A stretch of 64,000 nt of DNA from positions 62,001-126,000 of the IMG/VR virus record IMGVR_UViG_3300031957_002603; one strand, given 5' to 3'. Under the pieces are notes generated by a model. The model was not told where the DNA came from, ran no database searches, and saw only the letters and a program-made list of their open reading frames with translations. How positions within the stretch are numbered: position 1 is the first letter of the stretch; each line of letters opens with the position of its first letter. The position numbers and the translations under genes are program-made. This document shows, in pieces, positions 1 through 9,600 of this stretch. This DNA is from a virus.

Positions 1-1
1 C

Positions 2-2899
2 CTTTCAAGCGAAGAGCCCATAGGCGTATTTCCAGAGACAGTAGGTATTCTAACAAAAGAAAAGTTGGATGCAAATGATTTTGCAATTAATTTCAAAACA
101 ACAGAGAAAGTTCGTCCTCAAACAAAAACAAAAACAATAGAGAAAGTAGGCTCATTAAAAAACGTTAATGTTAAGATACGCAGAACATATAGAAAAGAAC
201 CAGACCTTGTTCTTGATTTCTTCAATGACAAAAATGAGGGCTGTCGATTTGAATATGAACTAATGTTTACAAATTATGAAGATGGAGAAATCAAAATCAA
301 AAAAGAGTTAGGTTATCGAACATTCATATATTACTATGGAAATGAGTATGAAAAATCATTTTTTGGCAAGGAAGATGAAGATAAAGAGATACCATATGAC
401 AGATTAGAATATAAAGTTGTTAATACAGTTGGCATCTCGGGTACTGGCTCCGCTTTGGTTGAACAACATGGCTCAATTTCAGAAAAAAACTTACAAGAAC
501 TTAAAGTCCCATATCAAGGAGTTCTATTCTCAAATTATATTAGTTCTATCCTTTCTGCGTCCGGACACTCCGCTCTCCCGGTTAAACAAATAGCGAAGGA
601 CTCATATAAAAATTATATGGAGTACCTCTATAAAGGTGTCCTTAAAGGCTTGAATCAAAAGTTAGATGGAACCCAACCGGAAGGCTATGACTTCGGGTAT
701 GTGGCAAATGACCTGACACCAGATGATGTGTTGTATGTAAACCCTGAAGCAACATCTGACGAAAGCACATGGGAATATACATATGACGAAGAAGAAATGG
801 TCCTAGGTAAGTCAGCCACGAATAATGAAAGAGTCCACTTCTTGGATCCTGCAATCTATGGCGGCAGTTATAACAACCCACCATTTTATATTGAGCCGCA
901 GAAATTCAAAGGCTGGCTTGGAATTGCATCAGCGCTTGTTCCGGAGTTTGATGGGTGCAAACCTAGACGCACTGACTTTATTGGTTTGAAAGAATTAGCC
1001 GATAATGTTACAAAACTCGAACAAGCAATTCCGCCTGATTCAAGATTAAGCGAGGACCCTGATTGTATCAATCACACACCATTTGATAAAATATCAGATC
1101 CTTCAACACTTGCTTATTTGGATACTACAATTGCAGCAACAATTCGAATATATGCAGCGGAAGCAATGGTAAAATCAATGCCTGTACTGTCTCACATGAG
1201 ATATTCTGAAGATAATTATGACACTGGCTTTGCTTCTGTAATTGTTGAAAAGATGGAGCAAGGATTATCTGAAACAGATGCACTTATTCCCATATTCGGA
1301 GGAAGAGTTCAATTTTATAATTATTGGCTTCTTTTCCTAGAGTGTGCAGTTATGGCATTGGTCCGTAAGGTCAATATGGGCGAAATTGAATCCAATTCAG
1401 AAATTGATGAAGCAAGATCAATTATTGATAAAGCACAACGCCGCCACCTGTATCCAAACAGGGATGTTCTCAGAGTGATCAAGGGCTATGGCTCTTCTAT
1501 TGAAAGAATTAAGACCATCAATCCTGCTAAAATTGACGAAGATTATAAGAATCAACCAAGAGTACGACAAATTCTGAAAGGATGCTATATTGCAGGATAT
1601 CCGGGACTTGCTCAGAAAGGTAGATTGATCGATCAGACAATTGATTTTGATCCGCTTTTTCTCTCGTTAAACGGTGCCCGCTTTGCATCACACATAAACA
1701 CGATTTATGATGTGAGAAGGGAATGTAAAATTCTTTTAAAGTATCTCGTTAGCCACGAGATAAGTCAAATGATGTCAAATTTAAATGAAAGATTTGACGG
1801 AAGTCAATATATCTACGATTTTTATCGATATACCTTGGCGTTACCAGACGTTTACGCTAAAACTGGACTGAAATCAGGCCTCACAGAGACTGAAGCACCA
1901 ATTACAGATGGCGAAATATCATATGGATCAGTCCCAGATGTTGGTGATGTTAGTTCTGTTGACCTCACAGCAGCCGGTGGCTTCGGTTTTTACATTGAAA
2001 AATACGTAAGAACAGTCGAGAAGCCAGAAGAATTCTATTCCGAGAGCCCATTTTGGGCCAATCCTGACTCTGAAGCCGCCCAAATTGTCAAAAATATGCC
2101 CAATTCTTTGAAGGGTGTGTGCAATATTAAAGAGTTCGGGGAGTATTTTTCTCAAGCAAAGGATCTTTTTGACGAGAATACCAACATTTCAGACATCTTT
2201 GGCGATGCTTCAATAAGTGAAGGGAGCGATGAGTACCTAGGATCTACCGGATTAAAGTTTGGTGTTCGAATTATCATGGTGCCCGATGCTATTCTTGCCG
2301 GCAAGATAAATGAAGGCGAGATTGATTCCAAGTTCGCCCGAGAAGAAAAGTCGTATAACCTTCAATCAATCCCTGTTGCATCTTTCGAACAAGATATTCC
2401 TGATATTAAATTCAAAGAATTGAAGTTTAATAACCCAACTTTAGATGAAGATCTCAAATGCTACATCGATAATCTCGTGAAGACCGATGAATTTGTGTTT
2501 TTAATGGATTATGTATTTGGAATTAAGAAATTACCATCTATACTATTGACATATGTGAATGAGGCGTTTATTCAAGCCGTTGGTGCTGACGTTGAGAGAG
2601 ATGTCGATAACATTATTGACCGTTTTGACGATGCTTGGAAGGGCGAGATCTTGTCCGATTCCAAGAGGGAGTGCCGTAGATTGTTTGCTGCTTTCTATCG
2701 ATCCGATGATTTCGAAGTTCCAGAAGGTGACGACGGCAGAACATTGGCAGAAGTGCTTGAACAAATGAAGAAGGGAAGTCTTTTCGGAAGAGCAGACCCA
2801 TCAATGCGTTGGTGGCGAAGACGACGACAGCGTGGAAGACCATACAATAAAGATGGGAATGAGTGTGCAGGAGAATTTGGCGGACTATTTAAGAACTAG
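2..2899 (+). CDS. Giant virion structural protein, 5'-truncated by window edge
   Basis: The reading frame is open from base 2, with no stop before base 65, so the gene almost certainly begins upstream of the window and the TTG at 65 is not needed as a start. At least 965 residues are visible. I recognise no catalytic motif. The protein is mixed alpha/beta and acidic, and it ends in a short basic, Trp/Arg-rich stretch (around nt 2800-2850). It lies directly upstream of the gp25 baseplate gene, with a 12-base gap, so a baseplate, hub or tail-tip role is inferred from position only. Its last codons contain the ACTATTTA motif proposed as a late promoter for gp25. Confidence 0.7.
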   Translation, partial: LSSEEPIGVFPETVGILTKEKLDANDFAINFKTTEKVRPQTKTKTIEKVGSLKNVNVKIRRTYRKEPDLVLDFFNDKNEGCRFEYELMFTNYEDGEIKIKKELGYRTFIYYYGNEYEKSFFGKEDEDKEIPYDRLEYKVVNTVGISGTGSALVEQHGSISEKNLQELKVPYQGVLFSNYISSILSASGHSALPVKQIAKDSYKNYMEYLYKGVLKGLNQKLDGTQPEGYDFGYVANDLTPDDVLYVNPEATSDESTWEYTYDEEEMVLGKSATNNERVHFLDPAIYGGSYNNPPFYIEPQKFKGWLGIASALVPEFDGCKPRRTDFIGLKELADNVTKLEQAIPPDSRLSEDPDCINHTPFDKISDPSTLAYLDTTIAATIRIYAAEAMVKSMPVLSHMRYSEDNYDTGFASVIVEKMEQGLSETDALIPIFGGRVQFYNYWLLFLECAVMALVRKVNMGEIESNSEIDEARSIIDKAQRRHLYPNRDVLRVIKGYGSSIERIKTINPAKIDEDYKNQPRVRQILKGCYIAGYPGLAQKGRLIDQTIDFDPLFLSLNGARFASHINTIYDVRRECKILLKYLVSHEISQMMSNLNERFDGSQYIYDFYRYTLALPDVYAKTGLKSGLTETEAPITDGEISYGSVPDVGDVSSVDLTAAGGFGFYIEKYVRTVEKPEEFYSESPFWANPDSEAAQIVKNMPNSLKGVCNIKEFGEYFSQAKDLFDENTNISDIFGDASISEGSDEYLGSTGLKFGVRIIMVPDAILAGKINEGEIDSKFAREEKSYNLQSIPVASFEQDIPDIKFKELKFNNPTLDEDLKCYIDNLVKTDEFVFLMDYVFGIKKLPSILLTYVNEAFIQAVGADVERDVDNIIDRFDDAWKGEILSDSKRECRRLFAAFYRSDDFEVPEGDDGRTLAEVLEQMKKGSLFGRADPSMRWWRRRRQRGRPYNKDGNECAGEFGGLFKN
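2884..2891 (+). promoter_or_regulatory. Candidate late promoter motif ACTATTTA (gp25)
   Basis: An exact ACTATTTA overlaps the last codons of the upstream gene and lies 27 bases before the gp25 ATG. It is one of the recurrent ACTAWTTA sites that precede virion genes in this window. Confidence 0.5.
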
Positions 2900-2910
2900 A
2901 GGGACTTATC

Positions 2911-3318
2911 ATGGCTACAAATCCATTTTGGGATGAATTATCAAAATACGAAGACAGGGTTCAGGGACCTTTATCAAGTTCTCCAACAGATCCTTTGACC
3001 GATATTACGGATCCGAAAGAACAAGTAAAGCAGAATTTTAGAATTCTTTTATTGACTGCGCCGGGCGAACGATTGACAGATTCAAATTTCGGTGTCGGCT
3101 TAAAAAATTATTTGTTTGAGTTGGCAAACGAGCAAACCTATTCCAAGGTTAGAAACAGAGTACAAGAGCAAACCGCACAGTACATGCCATACATTACAAT
3201 TCAGGACTTACGAGTCGGATTGGCATCGGCAGATTCGCAAGTGATGAGGGTAATAATTAAATATTATATTCCTCGTTTAGACCAGTTGGACCAAATAGAT
3301 CTTACGTTTCCATTATAA
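2911..3318 (+). CDS. 25: Baseplate wedge protein, gp25/lysozyme-like family
   Basis: This 135-residue protein matches the gp25 (W-like) family in size and signature. It has an N-terminal 'DP..DI..PKEQVKQNFRILLLTAPGERL' type segment around residues 28-60, followed by 'FGVGLKNYLFE'. In T4 gp25 is a baseplate wedge subunit that helps nucleate sheath assembly; it resembles lysozyme-like folds but is structural. The gene sits directly before gp6, the usual gp25-gp6 pairing. The ATG is preceded by GAGGG about 8 bases upstream, and the ACTATTTA motif lies further upstream. Confidence 0.9.
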   Translation: MATNPFWDELSKYEDRVQGPLSSSPTDPLTDITDPKEQVKQNFRILLLTAPGERLTDSNFGVGLKNYLFELANEQTYSKVRNRVQEQTAQYMPYITIQDLRVGLASADSQVMRVIIKYYIPRLDQLDQIDLTFPL

Positions 3319-3329
3319 TTCCTTGAAGA

Positions 3330-3337
3330 ACTAATTA
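3330..3337 (+). promoter_or_regulatory. Candidate late promoter motif ACTAATTA (gp6)
   Basis: ACTAATTA lies in the 39-base gap between the gp25 and gp6 genes, 28 bases before the gp6 ATG. It is the A-variant of the ACTAWTTA motif. Confidence 0.4.
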
Positions 3338-3357
3338 TAAGTTGAGAGGGTCGCTAA

Positions 3358-5157
3358 ATGGCTAAGAAGAAAATTGTACCTATAAAATACACCAGCAGAG
3401 ATTTCGAATCAATTAAATCAGATCTGGTTGAATATTCAAAAAGATTTTATCCAAACAGAGTAAATGACTTTTCAAAAGCGTCATTTGCTTCGTTAGTACT
3501 TGATAGTGTGGCTTACGCCGGCGACATTCTATCGTATTACTTAGACTATCAGGTCAATGAATCATTCCTCGATACATCAATTGAGTTCGACAATATTCGT
3601 AAACATGCCAACACTCTCGGCTATAAATTCGCAGGCATTCAGAATGCATACGGAACTGTTGCGATGTTTGTCTTGGTTCCAGCAAATGCAAATGGTACAG
3701 CGCCCGATACTTCTTATTATCCAATTGTAAAGAGAGGTACTACCTTTCAAAGCACCGGCGGAGGCTCTTTCATTTTAACTGAAGATGTGAGGTTTGATGA
3801 TCCACAGAACGAAGTTGTCGCCGCTCGATTTGATCCAACAGATGGGTCAACAACATTCTTTGCTATTCGTGCATACGGTCAAGTTGTATCTGGTCGTTTT
3901 GAAACTGTGACTTTTGACCTTACAAGCGAACCATTTGAAAGATTCAAGCGAATAAGAGTCGGAGGCACCAATATATCCGAGATCTTTTCTGTAGTTGATG
4001 GAAACGGCAACAAATATTATGAAGTTGATTATCTCTCTCAAGAGACCGTGTTCATTGATACAACAAACAAAAACGCTGCTTCTGATAATGTCCGTAGCAT
4101 CTTGAAGCCGTTTGTTGCAACAAGAAGATTTGTAGTCGAGCAAAACGATCAAGGCACATTCATGCAGTTTGGCTTTGGATCCGAGAACGACGAAACAACC
4201 GGTTTGGCCGACCCTGCTAAAGCAACGATTCAGATGTACGGTAAGCGATACGTGACCGATCGCTCTTTCGATCCGACGCAATTGATGAGAACAAATAAAC
4301 TTGGTATCTCACCTGACGGAACAAAACTAACAATCGTTTATAAAGTAAATGATGTCAACTCAACAAACGTTCCTGTAAATGCACTGAATACTGTTGGTTC
4401 TAGAATAATTGATTTTGATAATCCGGACACCCTTGTGACCGCAACAAGACTTGCTGTAGAGCAATCACTCGAAGTAAACAACGACGAGCCAATTTCTCTT
4501 GACACAAGTGCAATCTCTAACGAAGAATTAAAGGTCCGAGCCAAGAACTATTACGCAATGCAGAATAGAGCCGTAAGTAAACAAGATTATGAGTCGCTCT
4601 GTTATAACATGCCCCCAAAGTTTGGCTCAATCAAAAGAGCCAATGCGGTCAACGACCCAAGTGGAACTAACAGAAGACTGGCTCTCTATCTGATATCCGC
4701 TGACAATGATGGGAAATTAACAACAACCAACGAGGTTACAAAACAAAATCTAAAGAAATGGATCTCAAGTTATAAAATGCTTAATGATGTAATTGACATT
4801 TACGATACAAAGATCATAAACTTTGGCATTGATTTTCAAGTGACCGTTACAAGAGATGCTAATCCAAATGATGTTGTTAACAGAGTAATATCAAAGATAA
4901 TTCAAGAGTATGACTTTGATTTTTATATCGGAGAACCTGTGTACATCGCTGAATTAACGAACATTATTTCGAAAGTTGACGGAGTATCTGATGTTAAAAA
5001 GATAAAGATTTACAACCTTAGCGGCGGAAACTATTCTGCAACCTCTGTTAATTTTGACGACATCAAGTCTAGAGATGCCACTTTTTACAAGGCACCAAAG
5101 AATGCAATATTTGAATTGAAATTCCCAAGACGCGACATTAAAGGAACTGCAAGATAA
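3358..5157 (+). CDS. 6: Baseplate wedge protein, gp6/J-like
   Basis: This 599-residue protein has the hallmark gp6 N-terminus (around residues 9-65): a 'YTSRDFESI' start, 'SFASLVLDSVAYAGDILSYYLDYQVNESFLDTS', then 'RKHANTLGYK'. The second half carries the 'NEELKVRAKNYYAMQNRAVSKQDYE' segment (residues about 388-412) typical of gp6/J proteins. In T4 gp6 forms dimers that build the inner ring of the baseplate. The length is near T4 gp6 (660). It shares the TAATG junction with the next gene, so translation is probably coupled. An SD-like GAGAGGG lies upstream of the ATG. Confidence 0.9.
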   Translation: MAKKKIVPIKYTSRDFESIKSDLVEYSKRFYPNRVNDFSKASFASLVLDSVAYAGDILSYYLDYQVNESFLDTSIEFDNIRKHANTLGYKFAGIQNAYGTVAMFVLVPANANGTAPDTSYYPIVKRGTTFQSTGGGSFILTEDVRFDDPQNEVVAARFDPTDGSTTFFAIRAYGQVVSGRFETVTFDLTSEPFERFKRIRVGGTNISEIFSVVDGNGNKYYEVDYLSQETVFIDTTNKNAASDNVRSILKPFVATRRFVVEQNDQGTFMQFGFGSENDETTGLADPAKATIQMYGKRYVTDRSFDPTQLMRTNKLGISPDGTKLTIVYKVNDVNSTNVPVNALNTVGSRIIDFDNPDTLVTATRLAVEQSLEVNNDEPISLDTSAISNEELKVRAKNYYAMQNRAVSKQDYESLCYNMPPKFGSIKRANAVNDPSGTNRRLALYLISADNDGKLTTTNEVTKQNLKKWISSYKMLNDVIDIYDTKIINFGIDFQVTVTRDANPNDVVNRVISKIIQEYDFDFYIGEPVYIAELTNIISKVDGVSDVKKIKIYNLSGGNYSATSVNFDDIKSRDATFYKAPKNAIFELKFPRRDIKGTAR

Positions 5158-6674
5158 TGGCTGTAAAGAGATACCTCGCTACGAAAGATAATACAATAAC
5201 AAATTCGTTTCAATCTGATCTGTCCACAAGAGGCACTGGCTCAAATATGGGACAATCCGATATATTGGAAGCATTTTCTATTTACGCTCAAGCCACAACA
5301 TCTTCTGTTGAATTACAGAGATTTATGATCCAGTTCGATACAACCTCGATTAATACTGACCGTGATGCTGGCATTCTTCCCGCAAGTGGCTCAGTTGAGT
5401 GGAGACTAAAACTTTATAACGCTCGCCATAGCAGCACTCAGCCATTCAATTACGACATGACAGTTCACCCAATTACAGCAGACTGGGAAGAAGGCATTGG
5501 TTTAGATATGGAAAATTATTCCGATCTGACTTATGACGTGATTGGCTCAAACTGGATCCGCTCTGCTGGCTCCACTGCTTGGGATGTTGAAGGTGGATCT
5601 TATCTGCAAACTCCAAATGCAACTGCGTCATTCCCAGTTGGCAATGAAGATATGTCACTAATTGTTACTGATATGGTTGAAGACTGGCTTGGCTCAAGTC
5701 CGACCAGAACAAATTATGGCTTTATGGTTAAACTCGCAGAGCAGTTTGAAAGTGCTAGTCTATCTTATTATACAAAGAAATTTTTTGCTCGAGGAACTGA
5801 ATTCTTTTTTCAAAAGCCCGTACTTGAGGCGCGATGGGATTCAAGAACTAACGATGATCGCGGTGAATTTTACTTGTCTTCTGCTTTGGCTCCTGCTGAT
5901 GATAACATGAATACATTATATTTTTATAACTTTGTTCGTGGAAGACTGCGAGAGATTCCAGATCTTGGAGATGACAAGAGAGTTTATGTATCTTTGTTTT
6001 CCGGATCGCTTGCAAATACCGCTCCCTCTGGCTCTCCTCAAGTACTGGTTGTTGACGGAACGCATGTTACATCCAACAACAATCTTGTTATAACAGGCGG
6101 AATTGTTTCCACAGGAATTTATTCAGCGTCTGTTGCTTACACTGGCTCCGATACAATGACCAAAGTCTTTGATGTTTGGTTTACTGGCAGCGATTCTACT
6201 ACTTCGGCTTATGACGCCGACACTCAATTTCACACAGGCACAATTGATATTGAAAACTTTGAGGCTTCAAATTATTCAACCACAAACCGATACGTGATTA
6301 ATTTTACAAACATACAGCAAGAGTATTATCCAGAGCAGTCAGCAAGATTCAGAATGTTTGCGAGACAAAAAGGATGGTCTCCAAATATTTACACGGTCGC
6401 TCAGGCAACCGTACCAACCTTGACATTTAGAAGTGCTTCATATCAAATCACAAGAGCAACGGATGATTATGTCGTTATAGATTATGGAACAGGCAGCGTG
6501 TATCATACATTGATGTCGTACGATGTATCTGGTAACTATTTTGATCTAGATATCGGTTTATTGGAACCGGGTTATGCTTATAACATACAAGTATCTATCT
6601 ATGATGATGCTGTTGGTACTTATATCGAACAACCATACAGTTTTAAATTCAAGGTAAATAAGTATGACTATTAA
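5157..6674 (+). CDS. Virion structural protein with DNRLRE/CBM-like N-terminal half
   Basis: 505 residues. The first 240 residues read like a DNRLRE-type beta-sandwich: a start with paired Gly/Ser loops, an 'RFMIQFDTTSI' strand, 'WRLKLYNA', 'ITADWEEGIGLD' with the Trp-Glu-Gly turn, and later 'TNYGFMVKLAEQFES' and 'KPVLEARWD'. Such domains are usually adhesive or cell-surface modules, so a baseplate-periphery or receptor-facing role is likely. The second half is Ser/Thr/Tyr-rich and ends in a fibronectin-like segment. The start overlaps the gp6 stop by one base, and the 3' end overlaps the next ATG by 11 bases. This corresponds by position to the T4 wedge genes 7/8, but I see no clear sequence likeness to them. 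Confidence 0.55.
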   Translation: MAVKRYLATKDNTITNSFQSDLSTRGTGSNMGQSDILEAFSIYAQATTSSVELQRFMIQFDTTSINTDRDAGILPASGSVEWRLKLYNARHSSTQPFNYDMTVHPITADWEEGIGLDMENYSDLTYDVIGSNWIRSAGSTAWDVEGGSYLQTPNATASFPVGNEDMSLIVTDMVEDWLGSSPTRTNYGFMVKLAEQFESASLSYYTKKFFARGTEFFFQKPVLEARWDSRTNDDRGEFYLSSALAPADDNMNTLYFYNFVRGRLREIPDLGDDKRVYVSLFSGSLANTAPSGSPQVLVVDGTHVTSNNNLVITGGIVSTGIYSASVAYTGSDTMTKVFDVWFTGSDSTTSAYDADTQFHTGTIDIENFEASNYSTTNRYVINFTNIQQEYYPEQSARFRMFARQKGWSPNIYTVAQATVPTLTFRSASYQITRATDDYVVIDYGTGSVYHTLMSYDVSGNYFDLDIGLLEPGYAYNIQVSIYDDAVGTYIEQPYSFKFKVNKYDY

Positions 6675-9600
6675 AGATTTATTTGGTAAATCAAAAGTAG
6701 CAGTTATTGAAAGTTCTGAAAGTGGCAGTGTTGATCTAGAATCGCCCACTTTCCTAGACACGGTCATAAAAGATAATTCAACTTTCGTTCCTTTTTTGGA
6801 CTTTTCTGATCCAAATCTGTTTGTAAAGTTTGGTTCTGCCGAACTTTATTACGACTCTGCAATTAAAAGAATTTACCAAACATATCCTTACGATGGCTCA
6901 GACAACGAGAAACTACAGTTCCAATTGTCCTCGTCTTATCTTGAAGAGTGGCTTTATTACAATAAATATCCACGCTCCACTGGTTACGCCATTTTCAGCG
7001 CCAATGGTTGGGGCTCGCAAACTAGCGAGGCCGATGGTTATGGATATCCAGCCTCTCAAGAATACATTGACGCTGCTGGTGGCCTACATACAGCCTCTGC
7101 TGGTATGCTGACAGGCAAACTCTACGAAAACTTTGATAAATCAATCAAATACGACGCAAACAAAAATAGAACACAAAACTTTCGCTTGATGCCAACAGAT
7201 GGTAACACAATCGAGTTCTGGCTCAAAAAAGATGCATTCGATGTTGCCAGCACAGAGAAAGAAGTTATTCTTGACCTTTGGAATACAGAAGACACATCAT
7301 CTTCTGATTATGGTCGTTTAACAATTTACTTATCAGGCTCGGGCGTTGGAGATTCTGGTGCAAACCCAATTAGGGTTACCCTTAGAAACGGAACACAAGG
7401 ATTTGACGATCAAGCAATCGCCAGTTCTGATTTTACAACCTCCTCATTAGCAGATTCAAATTGGCATCACTACGCTATTTCTTTCGTATCTCAAGCATCA
7501 AGTATAAAATCTTACTTCTACGTCGATGGTGCTTTGGAGAATGAACTTGATATCGGCTCTGCTGGTATTGATGAAATCTCTGGTAGAGTCAATGCTCGTA
7601 TCGGTGCTCTAAAGACATCGCCCGATGGATCGTCTGCCCTCGCTGGTGCTGGTAAATTAAGCGGCTCATTGGATGAATTTAGATTCTGGAAAACACGACG
7701 CACCTCTAAACTTATTAATCAGAATTGGTTCCAACCAATTGCCGGTGGCGCAAACACCGAGGACAACAACACCGCCCTAGGGTGTTATTATAAATTTAAC
7801 GAAGGTATCACGACTACAAACTCAGTTGACGCAAAAGTGCTTGATTACTCTGGCCGACTAACCAATGGTACATGGACCGGATATTCATCTGCTTCTCGTA
7901 ATACTGGCTCTTGTTTTGTATCTGCTTCTGTGATTTCGGTCGAAGAACCAGATCCGATCATCTACAGCACTCATCCAGATGTCGTCTCTCTTTCATCCGA
8001 GATGCAGACCAGTGGGTCCGATTACGACACCACAAACACAACTTATCTATTTCAAAAACTACCACAGTTTCTTCAAGACGAAGACATCGATAATGATGAT
8101 GATATAAAGAAATTATTTCAAATCATCTCTTCTTACTTTGATACAATCTATTCTCAAACCAAGGTCCTCCCCGAACTCACTCAAAAGAATTATTTCTCGT
8201 CCTCAATGAAGCCGCTTCCGTTTGCAAATAAGTTGCTCGAAAGCCGTGGCTTCATGACAAGAGAATTGTTTGTGGACACTGAAGTTCTTGAGTTCTACAG
8301 AGGCAACGATTTACAAAATCTCAAATACGCCGAGAATGTAAATAAAATTAAAAACCAAATTTATCACAACATCTACAATAACCTCGACTATATTCTAAAG
8401 TCAAAGGGAACCGAAAAGTCAATGAGGAACTTTCTTCGTTGCTTTGGTATTGACGATGAATTAGTTAAACTAAATCTCTATACAGACGGAGGCACTCACT
8501 ATTTCACCGATGTATTTAAGAATACCTCGGTCACAAAGAAATATCTAAACTTTAATAATCCAGATTATTTCTCCTCCACCGTTTACCAAACCTCGTCCGC
8601 CAATAACTCAAATGTTTACATCTCGGGCTCTGGTATGAAGGGCTCAACCGAGAAACTTGAAAGATTCAATGCTTTTACTTTCGAAATTGACACGATCATC
8701 CCAGAAAAGATTGATATCACAGAGCAAGGCTTCTTTGACACAACATTCTTGTCTTCCTCAATTGGTGGCTTCCACCAGCCTGCCACCGGTGCAATAGGCG
8801 ACCAATATCACTGGTCGACAGAAGACAATATCGCCAACGTCCAAATATACACCGTAAAGGACAAAATTAACTCCGAGAGAGCAAAGTTTTTAATAACAAA
8901 TGAAGACGGAACCCTATTCCTTACCTCGAGTTTTTACACTGAAATCTATAGCAATAATAGGTGGAATTTGAGTGTAAGAGTCGCTCCTAATGGCTATGGT
9001 GTATATGGCTCTGTTTTGTCAAGTTCGAATCCTGATTATACGCTGACTTTCTACGGTGTCAATCATCAATTTGGCGAGGTAAGAGAAGAATTTAAATTAA
9101 CTGCCTCGTTGAATAATACTTCGGGCTCTGCGTATGTTTGCAATCCAAAGATTGTATACGCCGGCGCTCATTACGAAAACTACACTGGATCGCTGCTTCA
9201 AGAGTCCGATGTTCAGATTGGTGGTTGCCGTTATTGGTTTGATTTCCTTGAAGACGCTGACCTTAAGGCACACTCTCTCGATGTCACCAGCATTGGTGTT
9301 GACAACGCAACTCGATGCGGTACGATGTTTACATATGAGATTTCTGGAACCGTCTTGCCTCGTGCTGACATGCTTGCGCTCAACTGGGATTTTGATACGG
9401 TCACTGGCTCTGACTCAAGCGGTAACTTTGATGTTTTTGATCTGACTTCTGGTTCTACCACGGCTCGACCAATTTATGGCTGGCTTGACAATATCGTCGA
9501 GACAGACCACCCAGCGATCGGCGCAAACTTCGGAGCGTCAAAGACGTCTTTCGTTGAGAACGAATTAATATACACAGCAAAGAAAGAACTGCCCGAGATC

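Noticed and set aside
65-67. TTG at 65 as start of the first gene
   Set aside because: The frame is open to base 2 with sensible residues, so the gene is cut by the window edge.
3847-4281. Antisense ORFs of 60-185 residues across the window, such as this one
   Set aside because: They lie fully inside well-supported + strand genes, lack SDs and have no recognisable domains.
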